Of a stretch of DNA of 64,000 bases, positions 47,772 to 57,892 are shown one piece after another. The number at the start of each line of letters is the position of its first letter. Positions within the stretch are counted from its first letter, which is position 1. Below the pieces are notes generated by a model, which did no database searches, was not told the DNA's origin, and was given only the letters and a program-made list of their open reading frames with translations. The translations under genes were made by a program, and so were the position numbers. Source of the DNA: Trichomonas tenax (Eukaryota; Parabasalia; Trichomonadida; Trichomonadidae); assembly GCA_023091735.1 (NCBI GenBank), contig JALKBU010000021.1, forward strand, positions 1 through 64,000. Reading direction: 5' to 3'.

Positions 47772-48483
47772 ATGATCGTCAGGGTTGCTATCAATGGCTT
47801 CGGCAGAATCGGCCATAATATCTTTCCAAAGGACATCCAGGTCGTTGCTCTCCACGATCTTGATGACATCAAGATAAACGATGACCTTCTTAAGTCTGAT
47901 ACAGCTCACTGTGCTTTCCCAGAATCAGTCACAGTCGATGATGCTACTTAGACATTCACCGTTGGTGGTGGTGATGACAAGCGTGTCGCTAAGTCCCTCG
48001 GTGGCCGCTTAGACCCATCACAGCTCCCAATGGAAGGAGCTCAGCATCGATATCGTCCTCAAGTCAAAAGGACTCTTCCGTTCTAAGGCTGAAGTTGATG
48101 CAGACGGCAAAGTTGTCAAGGATGGCCATGTTATCGCTGGTGCTAAGAAGGTTGACCTCTCCGTCCCATCGAAGATCGAGTGCACGCTCGTTCTCGGTGT
48201 CAACGATGAAGACCTTAAGCCAACGTTACCTGCACAACAAACTGCCTTGACCCAGTCGTTAAGACACTCAACAATGCCTTCGGAATCTGCAACGGCTTCA
48301 TGACAACAGCCCGCTCATATGCAAACGACCAGGTTGTCGCTGATACAATGCACAAGGATCTCCGCCGTGCCGTTGCTGCTGTTGCTCTTCCAAAGGTTTG
48401 TCACGGTCTTCTACCGAAATCTCTCGATGGTTTCGCCCTCCGTGTCCCAGCAATCACAGGCTCCCTCGTTCCAAGTGTTTAAA
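47772..48483 (+). pseudogene. Glyceraldehyde-3-phosphate dehydrogenase pseudogene
   Basis: Starts like an intact enzyme with ATG 47772 and VRVAINGFGRIGHN (NAD-binding glycine motif). A gap of several residues then precedes DIQVVALHDLDDIK. TAG occurs at 47949-47951. A frameshift near 48040 moves into IDIVLKSKGLFRSKAEVDADG and AKKVDLSVPSK, and another near 48225 leads to CTTNCLDPVVKTLNNAFG, which holds the active-site Cys region. The frame then runs to RVPAITGSLV and stops at 48481-48483, so the last about 100 residues of the catalytic domain are gone. Codon use is strongly GC-ending, as in highly expressed glycolytic genes, and contrasts with both neighbours. It is a broken copy of a glycolytic gene whose functional paralogue is presumably elsewhere. 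Confidence 0.93.
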
Positions 48484-48577
48484 TCATTTTTTGTAAACAT
48501 GACAAAGATTTGAATCAAAACGGTTTTTTTAATTTTATTTTACAATTCTCGAAAACATATTTGAAAACATTGCAAAT

Positions 48578-51500
48578 ATGATCGAAAAGTACCAAGATTA
48601 TATCAGTTTGACCCAGAGAATTGCACAGTTAGATACAAATGACATAGAACCTATTTTTCAAGATATTCAAGATTTAATTTTTAACAAAAAATGCGACTTT
48701 TTCCCATTTCTCAGTTTAATTGATACTTCATGTAACAGAAATAGGCTATTTATCGAAGGTTATTATCTTTTATTCAATAAATTTGCAAAAGAATTTAAAT
48801 TTAAGATAAGTCCCAAGAAATTGAATCCAATCTTTCAGAAATTGATCAAATATGGTGATGATGAATCTAAGAGAAGTGAAATTTTAAATGTTCATCCTGA
48901 AAATTCAATACTTTATTATATTTTGCACAACGACAATTACAACTTTGTTTCAAAAATTGATGAAGATCACATCGATTTAAATGAAGCAATAGAAAACAAA
49001 TCTTTAATAGACTGGACTGCTTTTTATGGTTCTCTTATGTGTTTTAGATATCTGAGATCTAATGGGGTTGAAATAACCGAATCAACACTCGAATCAAGCA
49101 TTTGTGGCCGAAATACTGAAATTATTCAAGAATGTCTTTGCAAATTTAAACCCAATGCTAACTGCCTTTTAAATGCCATTGCAATTCACGATTCCGACTT
49201 AGCTATACAAATGATCAGCGAACATAATCTAAAAGCAGATCTTGGTTTCGCTTGCAAAGTTGTTAATTTAGAATTTTTCATCCAATACATGTGCATCTCG
49301 CAGGATCTCTCTCGATTTCTTGCATACTCATCAAGCTTTGGTTTGCCTTCGTTTGTTCAAGATATTATTAACTTTGGCTGCTATATCAATTCACAAAATG
49401 AAACAGGAGAAACTGCATTAATGAATGCCGTAAAATATAACTGTTTGAAAACTTTCAAGTTCATCTTGTCTTTGAATCCTGATGTCAATGCAACTACAGA
49501 TAATGGAAATACTGCTTTGAGCGTTGCCGCCCTTTACAATCGATTCGAAATTGCAGAATTATTGATCAAAATTGTTAAAAATATCGATTGGAAAAATAAT
49601 AATCAATGCACACCTTTTCTTCTTGCGTTGATTGAATCAAGCACAGAAACTGCACTTCTATTGATAAACAACGGATGCGATATTGAAGTTAAGCATCCAA
49701 ATGGAAGAAATGCATTATTGATTGCAGCTGAAAAGAATGATTTTGTTATTTTTAGCAAACTCATTGAAAAGAACTGTGATACTTCTATAATAGATACACA
49801 AGGATTCAATGCATTGAAACTTTCAGTCATTTTCAATTCTTATGAATGCTTCAAAGCACTGATTGACAAAGGGGCAAATCCAAACGAAAGATTTAATGAT
49901 AATAATTATATTTTGCATTCAGCAACTCAACACTCTTTTGTAGAAATCGCAAAATATTTAGTGGAACATGGTGCAGAAATCAATGTTCGTCATTCAACAA
50001 ATGGTAGAACACCTCTTATTTTAGCCTGCGAAAACAATTGCGCTGAACTTGCTCGCTATTTCATGTCCAAGAAATGTGAAATTAGCATCCAAGATAATAA
50101 TGGATATGATGCTCTTCATATTGCCTGTTTATTCAATAGCATTGATGCTATTCGTGCACTTCTTGAGTGCGGATATCCAGTTGATGTTCTATCTGCATCA
50201 GGAATAACACCACTTATCTCCACAATTACACTCAATCACACTGAAATTTGCAAATTGTTGATTGATTACGGAGCAGATATGAATGCAAGACATAATAACG
50301 GAAGATCAGCGATACTTCTTGCAGCTGAGAAAAACAATTATGAACTCGTTGAATACATGGCACGACGCAATTGTAATATCGATGATCAAGACGCAAATGG
50401 GGTCTCGGCAATAAAGATTGCTGTTGATTTCAGGAATATCAACATTGTCAGACTTCTCACTGAATATAAATGCAACATCAATATTTTAGATAATGGGAAA
50501 ATTGCGCCAATTATCAGTGCAGTATCCAACAATTTGACAGATATTGCTAAAATCCTTATTGACAAAGGCTGCGATATAACTATAAGACATCCGAATGGAA
50601 GAACAGCATTAATGATTGCAGCAGAATACAATAACATCGAAATTCTCAATAAACTTATCAAAAAGGGAGATAATGTGAATACTGTTGACAATAAAAACTT
50701 CACAGCTGTTCACTTGGCCACGCTTTTCCACAGAAAGGAATGCGCATTATCTCTCATTAATCATGGCTGTGATATGGAGATTGTTTGCTCTGATGGACCC
50801 ACCGTATTAGAAACAGCAATAATTTCTCATGAAAACGAAATAGCAAAGGCACTGATTGATCATGGATGCAATATCCACACTAGAAATGACGACCAAAGAA
50901 CTCCTCTTCTTATCGCAGCGGAAAAGGACAATCATGAAATTGTTCGATATCTTATTGAGCATGGAGCAGATCTTGCAGCAGTTGATAATAGCGGTCATTC
51001 AGCTCTTGGCCTGGCAATAATTTTCTCAAGTAATATTTCTGCATCAGTTCTTGTTCATATGGGATGTGACATAGAGTTGAAAGATCGCGATGCATTTACA
51101 CCAATAATATCCGCTATCACAAACGGAAACTTTGAGATCTCGAAGCTTTTAATTGAATCAGGAGCAAATCTAGAAGCAAGGCATACAAATGGCCGCACTC
51201 CGATAATAATCGCCGCCGAGAAAAACAAAATAGATATCATGAAACTTTTGTTAGAGCACAATTGTGATGTTCAAGCTGTTGATGCCAAAAATGAAAATGC
51301 TTTAGATGTTGCATTGGCGTTTAATCGAATAGAAGCGGTTAATATTTTGCTTGATAAATATTTTAGCATTGATTATAAAGATGCTAAAGGAATTACGCCG
51401 CTTAATAATGCAGTAGCTTCTGGTTACAATGAACTTGCAATAGAGCTGATTAAGAGAGGGTTTGATATCAATGCAAGACATAATAATGGAAGAACACCTT

Positions 51501-52060
51501 TAATAATATGTGCAGAAAAAGATAATATCGATTTACTTAATTACATCCTTGAACTAAATCCTGACTTAAACGCAACAGATAATCAAGGACTGAATGCAAT
51601 TCACATTGCAACATTGTTCAATAAAGTTAATGCAGTCAACACGTTACTCGCTCATGGATTTGATATTGATTGCTTAGATTCAAGTGGATTAACGCCTTTA
51701 ATCGTAGCAACTCTACACGGATTCAATGATTTGGCGAAATGTTTTGTTGATCATGGAGCAGAATTAAACGCGAGACACACTAACTCAAGGACCCCTCTGA
51801 TGATTGCTGCTAAGAAAAATAACGAAGATTTAGTTCGTTACTTTGTCGATGCTGGATGCGATATCAATTTAACGGGTAATGATGGATATACAGCTCTTCA
51901 CTGTGCTGTAACATTCAACTCATTAGAAGCTGCGAAAGCTCTCATTGAGCACGGCATTGATCTTTCAACAAAATCATTAAATGGTGACACAGCTTTTGAT
52001 TTTGCAACAACAGATGAAATGAGAGACATTTTTCCACGTAATCAAGGATGCTACATTTGA
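48578..52060 (+). CDS. Giant ankyrin-repeat protein (DUF3447 N-terminus)
   Basis: 1160 residues. Residues 1-110 are helical and end in HPENSILYYILHNDNYNFVS, the DUF3447 start seen across trichomonad ankyrin proteins. About residues 260-1150 are ankyrin repeats of 33 residues. Every second repeat carries a near-identical core such as ARHNNGRSAILLAAEKNNYE, HPNGRTALMIAAEYNN or ARHTNGRTPIIIAAEKNK, so the array is built from 66-residue double units. The alternating repeat has GxDINxxDxxGxTPLISA. No other domain is present; a protein-binding scaffold is inferred. The frame is clean from ATG 48578 to TGA. Upstream lies GTAAACATGACAAAG, a variant of the recurring promoter motif. The preceding GAPDH relic points the same way. 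Confidence 0.92.
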   Translation: MIEKYQDYISLTQRIAQLDTNDIEPIFQDIQDLIFNKKCDFFPFLSLIDTSCNRNRLFIEGYYLLFNKFAKEFKFKISPKKLNPIFQKLIKYGDDESKRSEILNVHPENSILYYILHNDNYNFVSKIDEDHIDLNEAIENKSLIDWTAFYGSLMCFRYLRSNGVEITESTLESSICGRNTEIIQECLCKFKPNANCLLNAIAIHDSDLAIQMISEHNLKADLGFACKVVNLEFFIQYMCISQDLSRFLAYSSSFGLPSFVQDIINFGCYINSQNETGETALMNAVKYNCLKTFKFILSLNPDVNATTDNGNTALSVAALYNRFEIAELLIKIVKNIDWKNNNQCTPFLLALIESSTETALLLINNGCDIEVKHPNGRNALLIAAEKNDFVIFSKLIEKNCDTSIIDTQGFNALKLSVIFNSYECFKALIDKGANPNERFNDNNYILHSATQHSFVEIAKYLVEHGAEINVRHSTNGRTPLILACENNCAELARYFMSKKCEISIQDNNGYDALHIACLFNSIDAIRALLECGYPVDVLSASGITPLISTITLNHTEICKLLIDYGADMNARHNNGRSAILLAAEKNNYELVEYMARRNCNIDDQDANGVSAIKIAVDFRNINIVRLLTEYKCNINILDNGKIAPIISAVSNNLTDIAKILIDKGCDITIRHPNGRTALMIAAEYNNIEILNKLIKKGDNVNTVDNKNFTAVHLATLFHRKECALSLINHGCDMEIVCSDGPTVLETAIISHENEIAKALIDHGCNIHTRNDDQRTPLLIAAEKDNHEIVRYLIEHGADLAAVDNSGHSALGLAIIFSSNISASVLVHMGCDIELKDRDAFTPIISAITNGNFEISKLLIESGANLEARHTNGRTPIIIAAEKNKIDIMKLLLEHNCDVQAVDAKNENALDVALAFNRIEAVNILLDKYFSIDYKDAKGITPLNNAVASGYNELAIELIKRGFDINARHNNGRTPLIICAEKDNIDLLNYILELNPDLNATDNQGLNAIHIATLFNKVNAVNTLLAHGFDIDCLDSSGLTPLIVATLHGFNDLAKCFVDHGAELNARHTNSRTPLMIAAKKNNEDLVRYFVDAGCDINLTGNDGYTALHCAVTFNSLEAAKALIEHGIDLSTKSLNGDTAFDFATTDEMRDIFPRNQGCYI

Positions 52061-52181
52061 TCAGTTTTAGCATCTATATTTAGAATGAAATTGCTTTATC
52101 GATTGTTTATAATACAAACATTATCAAAATTCAATGAGGAAATCTATTTTAAAAATCACACCATTTTTCTCTATGCCTTTT

Positions 52182-52550
52182 TCAGTTAAAAACAAATTCT
52201 TTCACTTGGCAAAAGTACTTTATTTGGTCTCCTGAACCAACTTGAGTTCTAAGCTCTGGTGGGCAAATGTATTCATTACTGTACATCAATTCTGTCCATG
52301 TTTTGTTATCAGAGGACCTAGAAAATGTCCATTCAGTTGGATAAATATTTTCATATGTCTTATAGATGAATGAAGAAGGTATTACTTCATTGAATAGAAA
52401 ATATATGATGATGCTAGTATTTGGTAGCGAATATACTCCTGAATGATAAGAATCTCCATATGGAATATAATTTTTTGTTGAATTCAAATAATATCCAATG
52501 ACATAGCCAGACATATCTTTCGCATGACATTTTGCAATTTCGCTAATCAC
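52182..52550 (-). pseudogene. F5/8 type C-like domain fragment
   Basis: A frame of 122 codons beginning with GTG; the upstream sequence meets TGA after a few codons and the first ATG is at residue 13, inside the domain. It contains SIIIYFLFNEVIPSSFIYKT and the hallmark TEWTFSRSSDNKTWTEL, equivalent to the W-x-L/F-x-x-S-x-D-x-x-x-W-T-x-L core of discoidin/F5/8 type C domains. It ends with IKYFCQVKEFVFN. Trichomonads carry many secreted or membrane proteins with this domain. The absence of a start and of the first half of the domain marks a 5'-truncated relic. Confidence 0.6.
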
Positions 52551-52736
52551 ATACTTATATTTTCAGATAAAATGGCACATTTGTCGATGGTTATTTAACC
52601 TTTAGTAAATGTGTCATTATTGCTTTCGATTCTTTGTTTCTCCTCAAGGAATTGAAGAAAAGACTCTATTTACTCTGTGAGTGAATTAAAATATGATTGG
52701 AATGAATTCTATGGTCAAATCTCAAACACATCATAA

Positions 52737-53563
52737 TCGAATAAAAATACAAAAATTATTGGTTCAACATCCAATTATTTTATATATTTTTGTTCATTCG
52801 TGAAGCTTAAATCAGGCGGAGCAATTGCATTTAGCTCAACTGCAAAAACAACCAAATTACGCGTTGAAGATTGCAGTTTTTCAGATTGTTATAGCGCTGA
52901 TAATGGAGGATCTCTCCTTTTTCCAATATGAAGGTCAATGTGTGCAGAATAGAATTAAAAGTGATAAATCTGCATCCGCTAGTACTGGTTGCTATCGCTA
53001 TATCGATGTTTCTTCAACATCTCCATTCCAAAATAAAATAATTGATTCCTCTATTTCTAATTCGAATACAGGGAAATCAAACATATTTTGTAACAATGGA
53101 GCTGTTGAATTAATATCTAATAATATATATTCGAATATATATAGCTATTGCATCTGTTGTTGCAGTAATATGTGCTCAAACTCGAAAGTTTTTTGTTCGA
53201 CATTAATCCATAATCTTCAAACAAGTCCCGATTTTTCGAGTATGTATTTCTCTGAGAATCCGTTCTCCATAGAAATGAAAATCAGTATGTGCAGTTTCTT
53301 ATTTACTTCATCATGCTATGCGTTAATCAGAACTGAAAACATTACTGGATTTGTTAGTCATTCTAATATCATAGGAAATACAATAAAATACACAATTTTG
53401 CATTCATTTTTCGGAGAATTAACAGCATATCATTGCTATATATTATGACGATTTTATTGGTAAATCCAATATCACTAGATTTAATGCTCAAAAACCTCAT
53501 GTTTCGTCTAAATGTACAATATACAGAACAGAAAACTTATATGTTGTTGTATCATTAGATTAA
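52737..53563 (+). pseudogene. Pmp-like surface protein fragment, frameshifted
   Basis: From about 52737 one frame gives LKSGGAIAF and FSDCYSADNGGSLLF, typical Pmp GGAI units. It then stops, and the adjoining frame from about 52925 continues to 53448 with TGKSNIFCNNGAVELISNNI and many Ser/Cys/Asn-rich beta-helix-like turns. A third segment (GKSNITRFNAQKPHVSSKCT) reaches 53563. No signal peptide, stalk or transmembrane end remains. It is a relic of the same broad family as the 9-11 kb gene, but it is not a recent copy of it. Intact members are presumed adhesion proteins. Confidence 0.7.
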
Positions 53564-53582
53564 AAAAATTAAAAGTAACAGT

Positions 53583-54821
53583 TTAGATATCAAAATTGTC
53601 TTCGCTCATCGAATAGAAGGTCTTCATGAACTTCAAATTTTCGTCTAAGTCCTTTATCGAGCAAGTTTCTCTGATAGAGTGCATTGCAAAGCAAGGAATG
53701 CCCATATCAATTGTTGTGATTCCTGATCTCGTCTCAGACATAGGTCCGACTGTTGATCCGCCACATCCTTTATATTGATAACATTTTTGAAGTCCTATTC
53801 CTGCCTTCTGCGCAATTTTCTCAGCAAATGGAAGAATTTTGGGAATGTTAGAATCACATGTTCCGTTATCGAGAGAAATGCAAGTTCCTTTACTTAACTT
53901 AATCTTGCAAATTGGATCTGATGTTCCTGGATAGTTTGGATGCGTTCCATGTGAAGTGTCTGATGATAAAATGATTGAATTTCTTGCAACAACTTTTCTT
54001 TGTGCTTTGTTTGGCACCAACCTGCGTAGAAGATCACCAATGATATCTGCTTTGCCACCACATTGTGTGGAACTTCCGATTTCTTCGTTATCGAAAGCAA
54101 TCATCACGTTTGTGATTCCAGAAGCTGGAGAAACAGTCAAAAATGACTTTAGCGCTGTGTAAGTGTTCGACAAGTTGTCCAATTTCTGTGCAGCGATGAT
54201 TCCTGAAAAACAATTTGGTGGAGTTGCGTTAACAAAGCGTAAATCATAGTCAGAGATCGAAGATCCGTTGATATTAAGCTTTTTCGCAATGTATTCTTTG
54301 AGACTTGTGCAGTTATTTGAACCAATCACAACAACGAGATCGTCTTCTTCATTATAAACAGGTTGTAATGGGTCCTGTGTGTAATATGGGATCATTCCAA
54401 TGCCTTTCTCTGAATCAAAAAGATAATTTTTGAAGTTTCGTTCGCCTGTTGAAACAACAACTTTTCCTGCGAGTCTAAGGTTTCTTCCCATCCAACTATA
54501 CCACAGGCCGCCGCCGTACGTCGCGCATCTTACTTTTTTAAACGATTTCGTGTCGTCTGCAAATTTGGGTTTTACAATTAAGCAAGGACTGTCGCAGTGA
54601 GTGCCAATAATGGAGAATCTGTCGTGTCCGTTATCATTCCATGCGACTAAACATCTGTCATCGCGAATGAAAAATCCACGAGATGGAATATCTTCCCATG
54701 CTTCGCGTTCATTTTTCTCAATAAAACCGGCTTCTTTCAGTAATTTACGGCTGTATTCTGTGAAGTGATATGGAGTCGGCGAATGTTGAAGAAAATCTGA
54801 AAATTCTGTGAATATCTCCAT
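53583..54821 (-). CDS. M18 family aspartyl aminopeptidase
   Basis: 412 residues. All M18 metal and catalytic motifs are in order: GTHCDSPCL near residue 74 (zinc His), AQKLDNLSN near 211 (zinc Asp, family RLDNL), FDNEEIGSST near 245 (catalytic and zinc Glu), SSDTSHGTHPNY near 290, GGSTVGPM near 365, and CFAMHSIRE near 385 (zinc His). Aspartyl aminopeptidase removes N-terminal Asp/Glu from peptides, usually in the cytosol or a vacuole. The length is slightly below the usual 450-480, with no signal peptide, fitting the cytosol. The start ATG 54821 is clear. Upstream on the minus strand is a TTTACATGACA motif. TAA followed by A ends the gene. Confidence 0.93.
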   Translation of the reverse strand: MEIFTEFSDFLQHSPTPYHFTEYSRKLLKEAGFIEKNEREAWEDIPSRGFFIRDDRCLVAWNDNGHDRFSIIGTHCDSPCLIVKPKFADDTKSFKKVRCATYGGGLWYSWMGRNLRLAGKVVVSTGERNFKNYLFDSEKGIGMIPYYTQDPLQPVYNEEDDLVVVIGSNNCTSLKEYIAKKLNINGSSISDYDLRFVNATPPNCFSGIIAAQKLDNLSNTYTALKSFLTVSPASGITNVMIAFDNEEIGSSTQCGGKADIIGDLLRRLVPNKAQRKVVARNSIILSSDTSHGTHPNYPGTSDPICKIKLSKGTCISLDNGTCDSNIPKILPFAEKIAQKAGIGLQKCYQYKGCGGSTVGPMSETRSGITTIDMGIPCFAMHSIRETCSIKDLDENLKFMKTFYSMSEDNFDI

Positions 54822-56200
54822 TATAATAATAAAACTGACATAATATTTTTGTCATGTAAAATAATTTTTATTAAAATATTTGTTACGGATCGGAAATTGT
54901 CCGACCAGATTGTTCGGCCATTTTATTTTCTCTCCATTGAGCTCCCGACCATGATGTTTTGAATATTATTTATGTCATTTTTGTGTGTTTTTTGATCTTT
55001 CAATAGAAAAATCTTGAAAATTTTGAAAAATAAATAATTCAAATCGATTTATTTTAGGTTTACAATGTGATGCTCCAAAAATTTCAAAATTTTCAATACA
55101 TTATTGGGTTATTCACCCAAAGTATTATAGGGGCTGTCTAAAGTATGTCACTTTTAATGGACAATAATCGTAAATAATCGTTCTCTTCCTCTCAATTCGT
55201 TTGCGGAAAGTGACAACTTCAGCAACAAAAGTGACATTCCCAGCAACACTAGTTTCATTGTGGCACTCACTGAAAATATCAAATTCGGCGGGTTCATTGG
55301 ACTAAATGCATCCAGGCACAGCAAGTGCTGCTAAATGCTATCTATTCATCTGAAAATATTTGTAAACTTACTCCCATATCATATAATTGTTAAATTACAG
55401 AGTTGTGAAGCAAGAAAAACATTATCATTACTCAAATGATCCATAATGTATTTATCAAGCAGTTCCATTTTTGCGGTCCAATTTTTTTGCATTTCAATAT
55501 TACGCTTTTATGCATCATTATTCGCTCTGCAATACACAGAGCAAGAAATCAATCACTTCTACGTCATGTTTTTGCAGAAAATTCAAAATCAATTTATGAC
55601 ATCAGAATGCATTCGAATGACAAGCTATTTTCATGTTACCCATACATTCCTCATCGAAAATGATATACAAAATACGCAACGAATGACTTACTTATTTCAT
55701 TTAATATTTATCGAAAAATTCGAATTCATTTTACCACAACGTCCTCATAGAATCGATGATTGAACAAAGTTAATGAGGATGCATTCAGTTGTAAAAAATG
55801 TAAAAAAATCGTAATATGTAACGTTTACTCTGTCACAACTTCGCTCAATGACGCTGAAGTTATCCTTTAACTATAGTCCTTTAAAGTTTTCGTAATAATT
55901 CCGATTTGATTTTTATGTTTGAAATAAAACAAATTTAGCATGCAGTATATCTAAATTATATTTCTTTTGTTATCTAAATTCTTATTTTTGTTTGCTTTTC
56001 AATTATTCATAATGAAAATTTGAATTAAGATCGAGAAAAATACGGGGAAAAGAGAATAGAAGGAGGAGAAAAGAAAAGGGAGGGGACATATAAGTTATTC
56101 TTTGAAATTCATTTGGTGATTTCGTTGGCCGGAGGCCCCGATTTTTTGCATATTTGTATTGACCAAAGACAAAGTAAAAATGTCACTTTTCCAATCTGTA
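54822..56200. other. Intergenic, 1.4 kb
   Basis: The first 50 bases are the M18 promoter. The rest is AT-rich with two GC-richer patches: about 54890-54955 (GGAAATTGTCCGACC, TTCGGCCA) and about 55270-55340. Short plus-strand frames around 55440-55760 overlap each other and show no domain. No RNA gene could be folded by eye. Confidence 0.45.
56044..56086. repeat. Polypurine tract
   Basis: 43 bases that are all A or G except one T at 56057, with GGGG, GGAGGAG and GGGAGGGG runs. Such a strand asymmetry stands out in this AT-rich DNA and could affect chromatin or replication. Confidence 0.85.
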
Positions 56201-56206
56201 AATATT

Positions 56207-56373
56207 TGTCATGTAAAATTATTAATTGGCCTAATTTTTGTCATGCAGTTTTGATTTTTGATTGCAAAAATGCCATGTAGATTACTGAAAAGAAATATTT
56301 GTCATGTAAATTATTCAAAATATTTGTCATGTAAACAATATTTTGTCATTTTTGTGTACTTTTGTCGTGTAAA
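56207..56373 (+). promoter_or_regulatory. Array of TGTCATGTAAA motifs
   Basis: Exact TGTCATGTAAA occurs at 56207-56217, 56300-56310 and 56325-56335. Variants are at 56239-56249 (TGTCATGCAGT), about 56271-56280 (TGCCATGTAG) and 56363-56373 (TGTCGTGTAAA). The array ends about 35 bases before the ATG at 56409. The same motif lies before the M18, unknown (20.9 kb), F5/8 relic and L22e genes. Confidence 0.7.
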
Positions 56374-56408
56374 TATTCAAAAACTGACATTGTTCTTGTT
56401 TTCTTTTG

Positions 56409-57773
56409 ATGATTGATAATGATATCAATAATAAGATAAACAAGAGAAGAAATCAAATAAACATCAGTACTTCCAGCCAATCACCGAAAAATGAAGAACA
56501 AATTGAAGAATATCAAAGAAATACTCTTGAAAAAGAACTAAAATCTGCTTTAGAAACGATATTATCAGATGATACTTGTTCGCATTTGATCGCTCTTGTT
56601 AAAACTCAAGAATTTATCCAATTAATTGGTGAAAAATCAACATTTTATTTTGATCATAATCATGTTTCACGTTTGTTGTTCTTTCTTGACATACCTGAAC
56701 TCTGCTATAATTCATTATATACACTAAGTTTACTTCAATCATTTACAAATCATTTTAGTCAAATATTTTTCGAATCAAATTTCTTCGACACTGTTGCTGC
56801 ACATATAAGTGATTATCAGAAAGGCGAAATATTCATGCTCTGCTCATTGTTGTCGAATTTGATTATCGATAATCCAAAATTTGTTGAATATTTATTATCT
56901 AAGGATATTATTCGATTTGCAGTTGAGTCTCCATTCGGTGGGCCTGAAAAAAGAAGATTGTTATCATTGCTATTTATATACGAATCCGACCAAGAATTTA
57001 TTTCATCGCTATTAAGTGTGTTTTATCAACTATTTCTGACCAAAACAGAAATTAGTGATAAGCAGGAAATCAAATATCCATATATTCAATCTATATTAAA
57101 AATTTTGAATGATCAGAATCAAAACATTGAAAAGAAAGAATTATTACTATCATCGGTACACGAAAACATAGGAATATATTTACAGATATTAACTTTAGCA
57201 ACGCAAAATCAAGAATATCATATTTGTCGAGATATTCTTCAAATTCTTTTGATTTCTCAAAATTTCACTAACATCGATATAATGCCTCTTATCAATGTTT
57301 TACCGGATTTGATTCAATCAGGAAACCAGGAGTTATCATGTTTGTCAATGAAAATTATTTCCAGTTTAATTACACTCAAAATTGAAATGCCAAATGAATT
57401 CATTGATGCGATAATTAAAACGAATTTCATTGTAAGATTTAAAACAGGTGGATTTGAATTTATGACTGTTATCGTTTCATTCCTTGCAAAGCTTCTTCCT
57501 TTGCTTTCTTCAACTCAAATCCAAAATCTTTTCATAAGAAATAATTCCGAAGAATTTTTGAAAGAATTAATTGAATTTATTCCTGTTTGCGAATCAAAAT
57601 CAGACATACTTCTTGTCATATATTATTTCGCATCATGTGATAAAACTCAAGAAGTCGTCGTTAAATCGTTAAATAGTTCTAACTTCTTTGATTATATTGA
57701 AGAAGTTTTGGTTTCCTCAGATGATGAATTGACAACGCAAATTGCAACATCCTTTATGAATTTGTTAAATTGA
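56409..57773 (+). CDS. ARM-like helical-repeat protein
   Basis: 454 residues from ATG 56409; the TTG before it is not used. The N-terminal about 40 residues are polar and basic (NKINKRRNQINIST), followed by armadillo/HEAT-like helical repeats to the end (for example LLFFLDIPELCYNSLYTLSL, MLCSLLSNLIIDNPKFVEYL). The domain order recalls importin-alpha-like proteins, and short ARM proteins of this kind are numerous in trichomonads, but the Trp/Asn ladder of true importin alpha is not visible. Function is therefore unassigned. The upstream DNA holds the motif array described separately, which suggests strong or complex control. Confidence 0.7.
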   Translation: MIDNDINNKINKRRNQINISTSSQSPKNEEQIEEYQRNTLEKELKSALETILSDDTCSHLIALVKTQEFIQLIGEKSTFYFDHNHVSRLLFFLDIPELCYNSLYTLSLLQSFTNHFSQIFFESNFFDTVAAHISDYQKGEIFMLCSLLSNLIIDNPKFVEYLLSKDIIRFAVESPFGGPEKRRLLSLLFIYESDQEFISSLLSVFYQLFLTKTEISDKQEIKYPYIQSILKILNDQNQNIEKKELLLSSVHENIGIYLQILTLATQNQEYHICRDILQILLISQNFTNIDIMPLINVLPDLIQSGNQELSCLSMKIISSLITLKIEMPNEFIDAIIKTNFIVRFKTGGFEFMTVIVSFLAKLLPLLSSTQIQNLFIRNNSEEFLKELIEFIPVCESKSDILLVIYYFASCDKTQEVVVKSLNSSNFFDYIEEVLVSSDDELTTQIATSFMNLLN

Positions 57774-57892
57774 TTTTATATTATTGTTTGTATGTTATAT
57801 AAATAGAGTTTTATTTATAATTCAAGTTCAAAAGTCGCCATGAAAATTAGAAATTTTGAATGATAGCAAACATAATTATCGTTTTGATGTGT

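Noticed and set aside
55260..55345. GC-richer patch considered as a tRNA gene
   Set aside because: A partial B-box-like GGGTTCATTGG is present, but no A box, acceptor stem or cloverleaf could be drawn.
55436..55763. Two overlapping plus-strand frames in the 55-kb gap
   Set aside because: Composition equals the spacer, no motif is recognisable and no promoter element stands before them.
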